From assembly GCF_016595415.1 (NCBI RefSeq), contig NZ_JAENIO010000046.1, forward strand, positions 1 to 32,063: a DNA stretch of 32,063 bases, given 5' to 3'. Shown piece after piece: positions 8,294 to 17,101 of the stretch (the first letter of the stretch is position 1; each line of letters begins with the position of its first letter). Both the position numbers and the translations under genes were made by a program. The notes below the pieces were generated by a model. That model ran no database searches and was not told the origin of the DNA. It saw nothing but the letters and a program-made list of their open reading frames with translations. Source of the DNA: Roseibacillus ishigakijimensis (GTDB lineage: Bacteria; Verrucomicrobiota; Verrucomicrobiia; Verrucomicrobiales; Akkermansiaceae).

Positions 8294-9895
8294 TTAGGAA
8301 CGGGGGCGGGGGTAGACCTTGGCCTCGTGTGCCCATCGCACCCACTTGTCGGCAAGTTCTTTGAGCTTCTCGGGTTGAGTGGGGGCGAGGTTTTGCAATT
8401 CGGTGCGGTCCTCGGCCAGGTTGTAGAGTTCCCATTTGGAGAAATCCGGCTGCGTGGTTCCGACGAGGTGGTTGCCCACCAGCTTGTATTCCCCTTCTAG
8501 GAGAAAGGCATTGCTCTCGTGCTCCATGGCGAGAAAACCTTCCCGCGCGAGAGGCTCTTGTCCGAAGGAGGGGCGGAGGGAAATGCCTGAGAGAGGGGGC
8601 AAGGGATTGCCGTGCATCTGCCCGGGATAGTCCGCGCCCGTGACATTGAGCAAGGTGGGCACGACATCGAGGATGTGCCCGGGGGAGCGATACCACTCGC
8701 TCTGGGCCTCGATTTGTGCGGGCCAGTGCAGGAAGAAGGGGGTCGCGGTCCCGCCTTCGTGGGCATGGTGCTTGTAAAGGCGGAAGGGAGTGGAGCCCAG
8801 ATTGGCCCAAGCCTCTCCGTAGGAATTGGCGGGCTGTTGGTTGCGGCGGGCGATGTCGTAATATTCGCCGCGACCCAGAGGACCGCCTTCCTGACAGGCT
8901 CCATTGTCGGAGAGGAAGAGAATGAGGGTATTATCCAGCAATTTTTGCTCATTCAAGAAGGCCGTGAGTTTGCCGATATTTTGATCCACGCGGTCCACCA
9001 TGGCGGCATAGATGGCCATCTTGAGGTCCATCTCGTCCTGCTTTTCTTTGCTGAGGGAATCCCAGGCAGGGACGCTCGCGGGGCGGGGGGAGAGCTTCCA
9101 CCGGGGATCGATGAGGCCGAGTTCGAGCTGCCTTTGGTAACGCTTCTTGCGGAGTTGGTCCCAGCCGAGTTTGTATTTTCCCCGGTATTTGGCGATGTCA
9201 TCTTCGAAGGCTTGGAGGGGCCAATGGGGGGCGGTGTAAGCGAGGTAGAGAAAGAAGGGGTCATCCGTTTTTGCTTCGTTCTCAGCGATGAAGTCGATGG
9301 CATAGTCGGTGAAGGCATCGGTGGTGTAGAACGGCTCGTCAGTGGTGGAGAGGGGTTTTTCGAGGGGAGTATTGTCCCGGGTCATTCCCCGGGGGTGTTC
9401 GGGGTAGAAGAAGCGGGTGGCCCCGGGGATGCAGCCATAGAAGCGATCGAATCCGCGTTGGAGTGGCCAGCGATCCTTGTCGTGGAAGCCCAGATGCCAC
9501 TTGCCGGTCATCAGGGTCGAGTAGCCAGCGGGCTTGAGCAGCTCGGCCAGGGTGGCGCAGTGGCGATTGAGGTAGCCTTGATAGGCGGGAGGCTCGGGCT
9601 CATTGATATGTGTGGGCGAGCTGGTCATGTGCCCGATGCCCGTCTGGTGGGGATGCAGCCCGGTCAGCAAGGTCGCTCGCGTGGGGCAACAGCGGCCGCC
9701 ATTGTAGAAGTGGGAGAAACGAACTCCGCCGTGGGCCAATTTGTCGAGATTCGGGGTCTCGATTTCTCCTCCCATGTAGCCGAGGTCCGAGAATCCCAGG
9801 TCATCGACCATGATGAGCAGGATATTGGGTCGCTCGGCGGGCAAGAGCGAGGCGGCGAGGAGAAGAGTGCTGGTGGCCAGAAGGAGTAATTTCAT
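8294..9895 (-). CDS. Exported arylsulfatase-type sulfatase (FGly family)
   Basis: This 533-residue sulfatase has a Sec signal peptide (about 1-20, ending LLPA). It carries metal-binding Asp31-Asp32 in MVDDLGFSDLG and a Cys-type sulfatase signature, Cys69-Cys-Pro-Thr-Arg73, followed by ATLLTG. Cys69 would be oxidised to formylglycine. GKWHLG and LSDNGA supply further active-site residues. The family hydrolyses sulfate esters, here probably on carbohydrate outside the cytoplasm. It is the last gene of a three-sulfatase minus-strand operon, 25 bases behind the second. It is closest in pattern to PF00884 arylsulfatase A-like enzymes. The substrate cannot be read from the sequence. Confidence 0.92.
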   Translation of the reverse strand: MKLLLLATSTLLLAASLLPAERPNILLIMVDDLGFSDLGYMGGEIETPNLDKLAHGGVRFSHFYNGGRCCPTRATLLTGLHPHQTGIGHMTSSPTHINEPEPPAYQGYLNRHCATLAELLKPAGYSTLMTGKWHLGFHDKDRWPLQRGFDRFYGCIPGATRFFYPEHPRGMTRDNTPLEKPLSTTDEPFYTTDAFTDYAIDFIAENEAKTDDPFFLYLAYTAPHWPLQAFEDDIAKYRGKYKLGWDQLRKKRYQRQLELGLIDPRWKLSPRPASVPAWDSLSKEKQDEMDLKMAIYAAMVDRVDQNIGKLTAFLNEQKLLDNTLILFLSDNGACQEGGPLGRGEYYDIARRNQQPANSYGEAWANLGSTPFRLYKHHAHEGGTATPFFLHWPAQIEAQSEWYRSPGHILDVVPTLLNVTGADYPGQMHGNPLPPLSGISLRPSFGQEPLAREGFLAMEHESNAFLLEGEYKLVGNHLVGTTQPDFSKWELYNLAEDRTELQNLAPTQPEKLKELADKWVRWAHEAKVYPRPRS

Positions 9896-9920
9896 AAGGC
9901 GGGACTGGGGAAAAGGGGGG

Positions 9921-11402
9921 CTAGCGGGGGCTGGGATAGAGAGAGAACTTTTTCTTCATCTCCGCCACAATAGCGGGGTGCTCTGAGGCGATGTTCCTGG
10001 TCTCGAGGGGACTCTCCTGAAAATCATAAAGTTCATAGACCAGGTCCTCGCTGCCCGGGCGTCCCCATTGCACGAGGCGGTAGCGTTCGTTGCGGATGGC
10101 CCAGCCGAAGCGTTTTTGCGGATAGCAGTGGGTGATGTGGTCCCGGATGCGCGCTTTCGGATCTTGCAAGACAGGCTTCAGGCTCAGTCCGTCAATGGGC
10201 TGGGGACCGGCCGGTGGCGGGAGGTCGGCCAAGTCGCAAAGGGTGGGGAAGAGGTCCACCGTCGAGGCGAGTTGCCCGGTGGCGGAGCCGGGCGCGATAC
10301 CGGGGCCCGCGATGATGAGCGGGATGCGCGTGGGCTGCTCGAAGTTGTCGTGTTTGCTGAAGCGATTGTGGGTGCCGAGGTGCCAGCCGTGGTCGCCCCA
10401 GAGGACGACATAGGTGTTTTCCGAGAGTCCGCTCTCCTCGAGAGCAGTTAGGACTTTGCCGATCTGAGCAGACACATAACTGGTGCAGGCGTAATAAGCG
10501 CGAATCATCTCTTGTTGGAATTCCTCATCATCGAAGCGCTCGCGACAGGGGAAGTAGTTGAAGAGCTCAATGCCTTTGTTTCGTAGGGCGTAAGGGGGAC
10601 TTCCTTCAGGAGCGGTGCGCACGGAGGGGAGTTCGAATTTGTCGAGAGGATGAAGGTCGTAGTATTTCCTGGGAGCGGAGAAAGGAAGGTGTGGACGAGC
10701 GAAGCCCGCGCAGAGGAAGAAGGGCTCGCCGCTTTCCTGGAATTCGTTTAGGTAGTCTATGGCGCGCTGGGCGGTGCGTCCGTCGGCATAGGCCTCGTCG
10801 GGCGCGCCCGCGATTTCTATCGCCGCCCCCCGGCCCACTTTCTTGTCTGCGAGGAAGCTCTCGCGCTCGCCTGGGGAGAGGTGATGAAGCTCGAAAAAGA
10901 CCTCTTCTTGGCTGATCGAGGTCTCGCGGCTCTCGGGCAGGAGGTATTCCACCACCTTGTCTTTGTGGACGAGATCGAAGGACTGGTCGTCGCCGCTGTT
11001 GCCGTGTCCGACATGAAAGACTTTGCCCAGGGAGAGGGTGCGGTAGCCTCCGTGGTTCTTGAAATGCTGAGGCATGGTCACCGCCCCGGAGTAGCGCTCG
11101 CGCAGATTGGTGCCGAGCCCGTAGAGGCCGGTGGAGGTGGAGAGACTGCCCAACATGAGGTTGAAGCGGGAGGGTGCGCAGACCGCTTGGTTGCAATAGG
11201 CGGACTCGAAGCGCAGCCCTTTTTTGGCGAGGGCGTCGATGCCCGGCGTGATGGCTTTCTCGTCCCCGTAGCAACCAAGGGCGGGTTTCAAGTCGTCGAC
11301 GAGAATGAGTAGGATATTGGGCCTCTCATTCCCTCGCAGCATGCCAGTGAGGGTGAGCAGGAGTGTGGCGGCAAAAAGGGGGATTCGGGAGTGGATGGTC
11401 AT
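9921..11402 (-). CDS. Exported iduronate-2-sulfatase-like sulfatase
   Basis: The 493-residue product has a signal peptide (about 1-25), metal-binding Asp36-Asp37 in LVDDLKPALGCYG, and the sulfatase signature Cys75-Ala-Pro-Ser-Arg79 with Cys75 as formylglycine precursor. WGDHGWHLG near residue 340 supplies the Asp/His pair. The DDLKPALGCYGD and GDHGWHLGTHNRFSKH patterns are typical of the iduronate-2-sulfatase-like group (choline-sulfatase relatives), which act on 2-O-sulfated sugars. It sits in the middle of the operon, 21 bases behind the fusion sulfatase and 25 before the next. Actual substrate unknown; in marine bacteria such enzymes often act on algal polysaccharides. Confidence 0.92.
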   Translation of the reverse strand: MTIHSRIPLFAATLLLTLTGMLRGNERPNILLILVDDLKPALGCYGDEKAITPGIDALAKKGLRFESAYCNQAVCAPSRFNLMLGSLSTSTGLYGLGTNLRERYSGAVTMPQHFKNHGGYRTLSLGKVFHVGHGNSGDDQSFDLVHKDKVVEYLLPESRETSISQEEVFFELHHLSPGERESFLADKKVGRGAAIEIAGAPDEAYADGRTAQRAIDYLNEFQESGEPFFLCAGFARPHLPFSAPRKYYDLHPLDKFELPSVRTAPEGSPPYALRNKGIELFNYFPCRERFDDEEFQQEMIRAYYACTSYVSAQIGKVLTALEESGLSENTYVVLWGDHGWHLGTHNRFSKHDNFEQPTRIPLIIAGPGIAPGSATGQLASTVDLFPTLCDLADLPPPAGPQPIDGLSLKPVLQDPKARIRDHITHCYPQKRFGWAIRNERYRLVQWGRPGSEDLVYELYDFQESPLETRNIASEHPAIVAEMKKKFSLYPSPR

Positions 11403-11423
11403 CAGGAAAGGCGGTGTTCGTGC

Positions 11424-14387
11424 TTATCGGGAGAGTTCTGAGAGAGAGAAATCGCGAAAAGTGGCGGCGGTATCGACCACGCGCAGCCCGACCCTGCCCG
11501 TGGGATAAGTCTCATCGCGAAAGGTCAGCACCTCTTCGTCATTGAGAGAGATAGTGAATCGGGGACCTCGGCCTTGCACGCGAAGGTGATGGGGCTGGCT
11601 GTGGTCCAGAGACAGGGCGACCCGGTGCAGCTCCTGCCAACGATGGCCATCCATCTTGCCCGCAACCAGCAACCGGGTGCGGGGAATGAGCCCCGCGAAG
11701 TAGCCACGGTGGGCATCGTAGCCCACGCTGGGGGCGGTGGTGCGAAAGAGGAGCCCGGCATCGCGGGACTCGGCCCCGCCCTGGAAGTCGATGGTGACGG
11801 AGGCGCTGAAATCTGCTGGGGTGGGAGCGGAAAGGACCATTTTTTCCCCGCCGCGATAGACATTGACCGGATGGGCGACCTCTTGGCCGAGGGTGAGGCC
11901 CGACTCCCCGATTTGATAAAGTTGATGATGGCCGTAGTAGTCCCACCCTTCGAGGGTGGCAGGCTGCTGCAAGGTATTTTCGTAAGGCAGGGAGAATTTG
12001 CCCAGGGGCTCGCCGGAGGGGCGGGGGAGAGGCACGTTGGCCGGGACCGGAAGGCCGAACTCAGGGTAGCCTTGGTCATTGAAGAACATCGGCTGAGCGA
12101 AAATGGCACGCCGCCAACCCGGTTCGCGGTCCCGCTTGGCATGGAAGAGGTGCCACCATTCCGTGCCATCGGGGGAGGGTGCGAAGCAGCTGTGGCCCAC
12201 TCCGTAGGTCTCCTTCGTAGAGCGAAAGACTGGCTCGGGGTGTTTTTTCCAAGCCGCTGGGTCGAGCGGATCGTCGCCGATCAGCTCGAGGAGACCGAGC
12301 TTGTAGGTGGGCAGCCAGGAGGCCCCGCAGGAGTAGGTCACGAGAGTGCGCCTCGGGCTGGGCACCACTTGGGGGCCCTCATTGAGGCCGCGCCCCCGGC
12401 CCTCGGGCTCGGTCATTTCCCAAGGATAGTCGGCATTCCCACAGAGTCGCACGCGGGGACCGGAGAGCTCGGTGGGGGACTTCATGGGCGCGATGTAGAG
12501 GAATTGGCGGTCGGTATCGGGGCCGTCCCAGCCGGACCAGATGGCGTAAAGGCGGTCGCCGATGGGCAGTGGAGTCATGTCAATGGCCCAGAGATTGGGC
12601 GAGCGGCCATCCGCGCCTTCGCCAGTCGCCAGGGGACCGTGCAAGTCGTATTCGCCCAGAGGATCCGCTGTGCGGGAACGGAGGACATAGGCGAGGTGGT
12701 TGCGGTTCTGGCCATCAGAGGCGGCCATGTAGATGTGCCAATGCCCTTCGAGGAAATGGAGCTCCGGGGCCCAAACCTCGCGGGAAAAGGGGCCTTCTGC
12801 GGGAGCCCGCCAGACGAGATGTTTTTCGCCCAGGGAGGTGAGGCTGTCGCTGGTGTGAATGGCGATGCCACGATTGCCATCGGAGAAGCACCACAGGTAG
12901 CGATTGGCCTTGGCATCGCGCACCACCCAAGGGTCGGCTCCTTCCCCAATGGCATTGACAAAATGGTCGTCGGCAAGGGGAGCGGTGGCCGCGTAGGCGG
13001 GGTCTCCCTCATCGCGGGGCAGGCCTTCGTTCCACGCCTTGAGCTGGGCGGACATGGCTTGCACCAAGTCTTCCTTCTCGGGCGCGAGATTGTTTTTCTC
13101 CCCGGGGTCGTCTCCAAGATGATAGAGCTCGGCTTCGGTCCCTTCGTAGTTCACCAGCAGCTTCCAATCGCCCTGTCGCATTGCCAGGTCGGGATTGGCT
13201 TGCCCGCCTTCCCCAGGGCGGTCGGGGGGACGACGCCAGAAGAGGGGAGCTTGGCGGCTCCCGGCTCGTTCACCCTGCAGGACCGCGCTCAGGTCCTCTC
13301 CATCGAGCGAATGCCCGGCGGGAAGATCGGTGTGGGTGAGGGAATAAAGCGAGCGGTTGAGATCGAGCGCGGAAAACACCGAGGTGGTGTTGGTGCTTCC
13401 CGGCGCGTTCCCGGCTTGCAAACCGGGCCCCCAGACGATGAGGGGCGAGCGGATGCCTCCCTCGTAAAGCCAAGTCTTGGCCCCCCGAAGCGGTTTGGAA
13501 GAGCCGGCTCCCTCCTCGTGGCCATTGTCGGAGCAGAGAATGATGAGGGTGTTTTCCCGCAAGACCTTATCATGGCGAATGTGGTCGAAGAGTGGGGCGA
13601 GCTGCTCATCCATCGCCTCCAACACGGCGTAATAGAGCGCGCGCTTGGATCCATCGCTCTCATCGCGAAGAACTTCGGGCGGAAAGAAAGGGGAGTGAAC
13701 GTCGTCCGGCCAGAGATTGAGAAAAAAGGGCTGCTCCTTTTCCGTGGCCTCTTTGATGAAGGTGAGGGCCTCGGTGACGAAGGCCGCGGTGATTTGGGAA
13801 CGGTCTTTCCAGATGATGGGGCCCCGCCCCAGACGTGCGGACCCCAAGTCGTGGCGCTGTTTCCGGCTGCCATCGTAGGGGTCGCAAAGGGGGAGGAAGC
13901 GCTTGCCAAGTCCTTCAAAGTTGGTGGTGCTTCGGTCGAATCCGTAGTCTTCGATGAGAGGCGCGTCGTAGACATCCCGTTGCCCGCCCATGTGCCACTT
14001 GCCGAAGTGTCCAGTGGCATAGCCCGCCTGCTGCAACTCGCGGGCCAGGATGGGGGCCTCGGGATCCAGCCATTGGGCCATCCCTCTTTCGTGATTGGCG
14101 CGCCGGTGATTGAGGTAGGAAGTGATTTGCCAGCGCTGTGGATACTGGCCCGTGGTGAGGGCCACCCGCGAGGGCGAACAGATGGGAGAATTGACGTAGA
14201 ATTGCGTGAAGCGGATGCCTTCCTGAGCCAGGCGGTCGATATTTTCGGTCTGGGCGTGCTGACCGCCAAAGCAAGAGAGATCGCTGTAGCCCAAGTCGTC
14301 AATGAAGACGGTGATGATATTGGGCCGTTGCGGAGAAGCGGTGAGCGCCGCCCAAAAAAAGGGGAAAAGTAGGAAAAAATGCTTCAT
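11424..14387 (-). CDS. Trimodular exported sulfatase - GH43 - LamG-like fusion
   Basis: This 987-residue protein has a signal peptide (1-18) and three modules. Residues 20-465 are a formylglycine sulfatase: Asp30-Asp31, Cys70-Ser-Pro-Ser-Arg74, GKWHMG at 129-134, Asp287-Asn288, and Lys304. Residues 470-795 are a five-bladed-propeller glycosidase of GH43 type: Asp485 in GADPW (base), Asp603 in AIDMTP, Glu670 in NEGP (acid), plus VWAPELHF and GVGHSCFAPSPDGTEWW. Residues 805-987 are a beta-rich concanavalin-like domain (DAGLLFRT, HHLRVQGRGPRFTISLNDEEV), perhaps carbohydrate-binding. All catalytic residues of both enzymes are present, so the protein could desulfate and cleave the same glycan. It is the first gene of the operon. 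The open frame runs unbroken across both junctions. Confidence 0.93.
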   Translation of the reverse strand: MKHFFLLFPFFWAALTASPQRPNIITVFIDDLGYSDLSCFGGQHAQTENIDRLAQEGIRFTQFYVNSPICSPSRVALTTGQYPQRWQITSYLNHRRANHERGMAQWLDPEAPILARELQQAGYATGHFGKWHMGGQRDVYDAPLIEDYGFDRSTTNFEGLGKRFLPLCDPYDGSRKQRHDLGSARLGRGPIIWKDRSQITAAFVTEALTFIKEATEKEQPFFLNLWPDDVHSPFFPPEVLRDESDGSKRALYYAVLEAMDEQLAPLFDHIRHDKVLRENTLIILCSDNGHEEGAGSSKPLRGAKTWLYEGGIRSPLIVWGPGLQAGNAPGSTNTTSVFSALDLNRSLYSLTHTDLPAGHSLDGEDLSAVLQGERAGSRQAPLFWRRPPDRPGEGGQANPDLAMRQGDWKLLVNYEGTEAELYHLGDDPGEKNNLAPEKEDLVQAMSAQLKAWNEGLPRDEGDPAYAATAPLADDHFVNAIGEGADPWVVRDAKANRYLWCFSDGNRGIAIHTSDSLTSLGEKHLVWRAPAEGPFSREVWAPELHFLEGHWHIYMAASDGQNRNHLAYVLRSRTADPLGEYDLHGPLATGEGADGRSPNLWAIDMTPLPIGDRLYAIWSGWDGPDTDRQFLYIAPMKSPTELSGPRVRLCGNADYPWEMTEPEGRGRGLNEGPQVVPSPRRTLVTYSCGASWLPTYKLGLLELIGDDPLDPAAWKKHPEPVFRSTKETYGVGHSCFAPSPDGTEWWHLFHAKRDREPGWRRAIFAQPMFFNDQGYPEFGLPVPANVPLPRPSGEPLGKFSLPYENTLQQPATLEGWDYYGHHQLYQIGESGLTLGQEVAHPVNVYRGGEKMVLSAPTPADFSASVTIDFQGGAESRDAGLLFRTTAPSVGYDAHRGYFAGLIPRTRLLVAGKMDGHRWQELHRVALSLDHSQPHHLRVQGRGPRFTISLNDEEVLTFRDETYPTGRVGLRVVDTAATFRDFSLSELSR

Positions 14388-14505
14388 GCAGAGGAGAGCC
14401 GAGACTGCCGCAGCCGGACCCTATTCCGCTATGATGAATGCGTAGAGCTTTTGTCAGATTTCTGGTTGGGAACTCTGGGGGAGAGAGGAAGGTTGCTGGA
14501 ACCCG

Positions 14506-15129
14506 CTAGCTCTCAGCTTGGTCAAAGAGGGCCCTCACGCAATGGGCGGACCAAGTTTCCAACTGCGGAAACAATTCGCCTAGTAAGTTTTCCTGGGACT
14601 GAAAAGATAGGTTGGCGAGTGCGTCCTCGTTGGAGGCGACCTCCGCGCTCTCCAGCTCGAAGAGATGAACAATCCCGAGATGGACCCGGCCCACCTCGTT
14701 GGAATCGTCGTTGATGAGACCGACAATGCGGTTGCTGTAATCCCCGCCCAGATTGAGCTCTTCCCCAATCTCACGTTCGACAGCCGCGTAGTAAGTGGCT
14801 TGGCCGAGGTGCTCCTCACCCGCGTCCACGGGATTGATGTGCCCGCCGATGCCAACCGAGCCTTGGGCGTGGAGGCGGGATTCGCCCGAGCTTTTTCCTC
14901 GCGTGTAGTGGAGCACGCGCCCCTCGTGATGAAAGACGCAGTAGGGGATGAGCTGCTTGAAGCCCGGGTCCTGTTCCGCCAGGTCGCGGTCCATGAAAAA
15001 ATTGTGACGCGGATCGAGGAGGGTATCCACATAAGGGCTCCAGTCCGCGTGAAAACCCTCGAAGGCCCCCAATTCGTCGAACAGGGCGCGGGGGACAACG
15101 AGGACTTGTTCTCCTTGGTATTTTGACAT
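14506..15129 (-). CDS. NUDIX-fold protein, predicted phosphohydrolase
   Basis: The 207-residue product contains the core of a NUDIX box: GIGGHINP at 93-100 and REIGEEL at 119-125, where the Glu residues normally bind metal. The first half of the box is spaced slightly differently from the textbook consensus. NUDIX enzymes hydrolyse nucleoside diphosphates linked to another group. The N-terminal segment (EQVLVVPRALFDELGAF) is typical of a bacterial MutT-like subfamily often annotated only as phosphoesterase. It follows the DUF5069 gene by 14 bases and is probably co-transcribed with it. A 118-base gap separates it from the sulfatase operon downstream, so the substrate and any link to the sulfatases are unknown. 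Confidence 0.82.
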   Translation of the reverse strand: MSKYQGEQVLVVPRALFDELGAFEGFHADWSPYVDTLLDPRHNFFMDRDLAEQDPGFKQLIPYCVFHHEGRVLHYTRGKSSGESRLHAQGSVGIGGHINPVDAGEEHLGQATYYAAVEREIGEELNLGGDYSNRIVGLINDDSNEVGRVHLGIVHLFELESAEVASNEDALANLSFQSQENLLGELFPQLETWSAHCVRALFDQAES

Positions 15130-15143
15130 CGCGGCGAGCTTGC

Positions 15144-15656
15144 TCAGGAATGGTCCCGAACGTAAGCCGCGATTTTGGCATCATCGTCACCCGCCGCCCA
15201 GACATGGCGCAGGAAGTCCGCCGGGTGGATGTCCCCGTGCTTACGCAGGAAGTTGCGGTCGCCGCCGCAGCCAAACATGATGTCGGGGTCCAGTTCGCCC
15301 TTCAATTTGGCCCGCGCCTTGGTAATGATGCGGGGGAGGTAAGCGATGCCCTCCAGCTCGTCGCCAAAGGAGGGGAGGTCGCGCATCGTGATTTCGTGGC
15401 TGGAGAGGCTCCCTCCCTGTGCCACCAGGAGATAGTCCCGGCGCACCGAGGCAACCAAGAGTGCGGTGGAGCGGGCGGGCGATCCTTCGTCGACGAGGTC
15501 CTCCACAAAGTCGAACAATTCGCGGGGTTTGTAGCCGATTGACTTCAGAAAGGCCAAATCGGCTTCCGAGTAGTAGCCGGTGAAATCGCGGTCTCCAGCC
15601 TGATAACGGCTCACACATCGGTCGAAAAGCTCGAGAAATTGTTCGTTCCAATCCAT
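15144..15656 (-). CDS. DUF5069 family protein
   Basis: The 170-residue cytoplasmic protein matches the DUF5069 pattern I know from Verrucomicrobiota and Planctomycetota. The characteristic part is LPRIITKARAKLKGEL, then GCGGDRNFL, then IHPADFLRHV and a C-terminal DDDAKIAAYV. It has no signal peptide, membrane segment or recognisable catalytic motif. It is first in a two-gene minus-strand unit with the NUDIX gene. Family function is unknown. The family name is from memory of the motif and not from a profile search. Confidence 0.78.
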   Translation of the reverse strand: MDWNEQFLELFDRCVSRYQAGDRDFTGYYSEADLAFLKSIGYKPRELFDFVEDLVDEGSPARSTALLVASVRRDYLLVAQGGSLSSHEITMRDLPSFGDELEGIAYLPRIITKARAKLKGELDPDIMFGCGGDRNFLRKHGDIHPADFLRHVWAAGDDDAKIAAYVRDHS

Positions 15657-15782
15657 AGGGCCCTAAGCTGGCTTCCCTGCCGGGCATTGCCAGCGGAAAA
15701 TTTGGCCCCAATTTATAAATATTTCGGAATTGTCACTGAATTTTCTTGGTTCGCGGATGAGGAACCCCTTACGTCGGGAATA

Positions 15783-16112
15783 ATGAAGTTGCCCCCTTGG
15801 TCCCTACTCCTCGCTCTATCATCCTGTTGGTCTCTCAGCAGTTGCCAAGATGAAGAAATGGTCGCCCTCAACCGGGAACAACAGCTCAGGATCGATGAGC
15901 TGCGTGGGGAACTGAAAATCGTCAAGAGCCGCTTGGATGAAAATTGGTCGCGGAATCTGACCTCCCAACTGGAACAGACTCAACTTTTGGTGAAGGAAGC
16001 CGAGGGGGTGGTGGCTGATTTGGAGCAAGAAAAAGCTCAGCTGGAAGAGGAGCGAAAAGCGGAAGAAGAGCGCTATGCGAACTATCGGCGCGACTATCCG
16101 GTGGGACAATAA
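15783..16112 (+). CDS. Small coiled-coil lipoprotein
   Basis: The 109-residue product starts with a lipoprotein signal peptide, with lipobox Leu-Ser-Ser-Cys and Cys21 as the probable lipid site. The remainder is almost all charged heptad sequence (REQQLRIDELRGEL, then LEQTQLLVKEAEG, then EQEKAQLEEERKAEEER), predicted as a continuous coiled coil. The start at 15783 is chosen because the upstream part of the open frame (from 15639) is not protein-like and would bury the signal peptide. It is followed after 23 bases by a larger coiled-coil membrane protein and probably forms an operon with it. No function can be assigned. Confidence 0.75.
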   Translation: MKLPPWSLLLALSSCWSLSSCQDEEMVALNREQQLRIDELRGELKIVKSRLDENWSRNLTSQLEQTQLLVKEAEGVVADLEQEKAQLEEERKAEEERYANYRRDYPVGQ

Positions 16113-16135
16113 TCGATCAATAGAAAGAAGAAAAA

Positions 16136-17101
16136 ATGTCGGATTTTATGGATGGAATGCGCTCTCCGGGAGCAATCGGAGTGATTCTCGGAATTGTGGT
16201 TTTGGCTGGCTTTGGGGGGCTCTCGACGATGGTTTTTGACGATCGCTTCAATGGGGATGCGGCCGCTCGCTTGAAGGCGGAGATCCAGGAGCAGAAGATT
16301 GAAATACTCACTCTCGAAAATGACATCGAGGTGGCGGAGCGGCGCATCGCCCAGCAGCAGGAAAATGAAGGGGTGGCTCGTGAGCTGGCTGTGGTGGAAA
16401 AGTCTTTGCAGCCTCTCGAAGAGCGTCAGAAAGAGCTCGCGAAGGCGATTGAAGAGGAAAAGGTCCGGATCGAGGAAATCGGCGAGGAGTTGTTGTCCTA
16501 TCGGGACGAGTATCGGATCTACGAACGGAAACGGGCTATCGGTGAGATCTTTGATGAGATCGTCCTGACCACCGGGAAGAAATTGCAGCAAGCTGAGATC
16601 AAGGAGATTTTTGCTGACAAGATTCGCTTCACCACCCAGTTCGGCAGTTCTTCCGCCACTTGGAAGGAGTTACCGGAGAGTTGGCGGGATCGGTTCCAAA
16701 TTGGTGAAGGAGAGCTGGAAGCCCATCGGGAAATGATGACCCAATCCCGCGAACAACGGGCGGAGAAAATGGTGGCTTTGCGCAAGGAGCGGAACGCGAG
16801 TCTGCGCAAGATGGAGTTGAAAAAGTCCTTGGAGCGGATCAACCGGGACCTTGAAGCGAGCCGCGTCGAGATGGAAAAGGCCCGGGCTAATGTGGCGATT
16901 CTCAAGTCCAAGGCGGGAAGTCTTCGCAATCGGGCCCAGGACGCCCGTATCAGGGGCAGTGTTTCCACTCATTCCAATGAGGCTGACAAGGCAGAGGCTT
17001 CCGCCGAGCGTTTGTCGGCCGGGGTGCGTCTTGCGCAAAACAAGATCAAAGAGCTGGAGAAGGAAAAGGCCCGCTTGGAGAGGGTCTTGCGGGACCTCTA
17101 G
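16136..17101 (+). CDS. Membrane-anchored coiled-coil protein with a small beta module
   Basis: The 321-residue product has one transmembrane helix (13-33), a long coiled coil (about 41-130), a compact non-coiled module (about 136-190, with TTGKKLQQAEIKEIFADKI and ELPESWRDRF) and a second coiled coil (195-320). The module resembles a short beta-barrel motif found in many verrucomicrobial and planctomycete proteins, of the kind dG-x-x-[YL]-x-x-a-x-I ... LP-x-x-x-x-x-RF. Neither the topology nor a partner is known. It pairs with the preceding coiled-coil lipoprotein. Its stop codon overlaps that of the convergent lipB gene by 4 bases. Function unknown. Confidence 0.78.
   Translation: MSDFMDGMRSPGAIGVILGIVVLAGFGGLSTMVFDDRFNGDAAARLKAEIQEQKIEILTLENDIEVAERRIAQQQENEGVARELAVVEKSLQPLEERQKELAKAIEEEKVRIEEIGEELLSYRDEYRIYERKRAIGEIFDEIVLTTGKKLQQAEIKEIFADKIRFTTQFGSSSATWKELPESWRDRFQIGEGELEAHREMMTQSREQRAEKMVALRKERNASLRKMELKKSLERINRDLEASRVEMEKARANVAILKSKAGSLRNRAQDARIRGSVSTHSNEADKAEASAERLSAGVRLAQNKIKELEKEKARLERVLRDL

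Noticed and set aside
11574-14372. Very long open frame (932 codons) on the plus strand
   Set aside because: It is antisense to the sulfatase-GH43 fusion, whose protein carries clear active-site motifs. The plus-strand translation has no recognisable domain and is a shadow caused by high GC and codon bias.
15700-15782. AT-rich stretch with promoter-like words between divergent DUF5069 and lipoprotein genes
   Set aside because: Words resembling -35 and -10 boxes occur on both strands, but none has a normal 16-18 base spacing with good matches.
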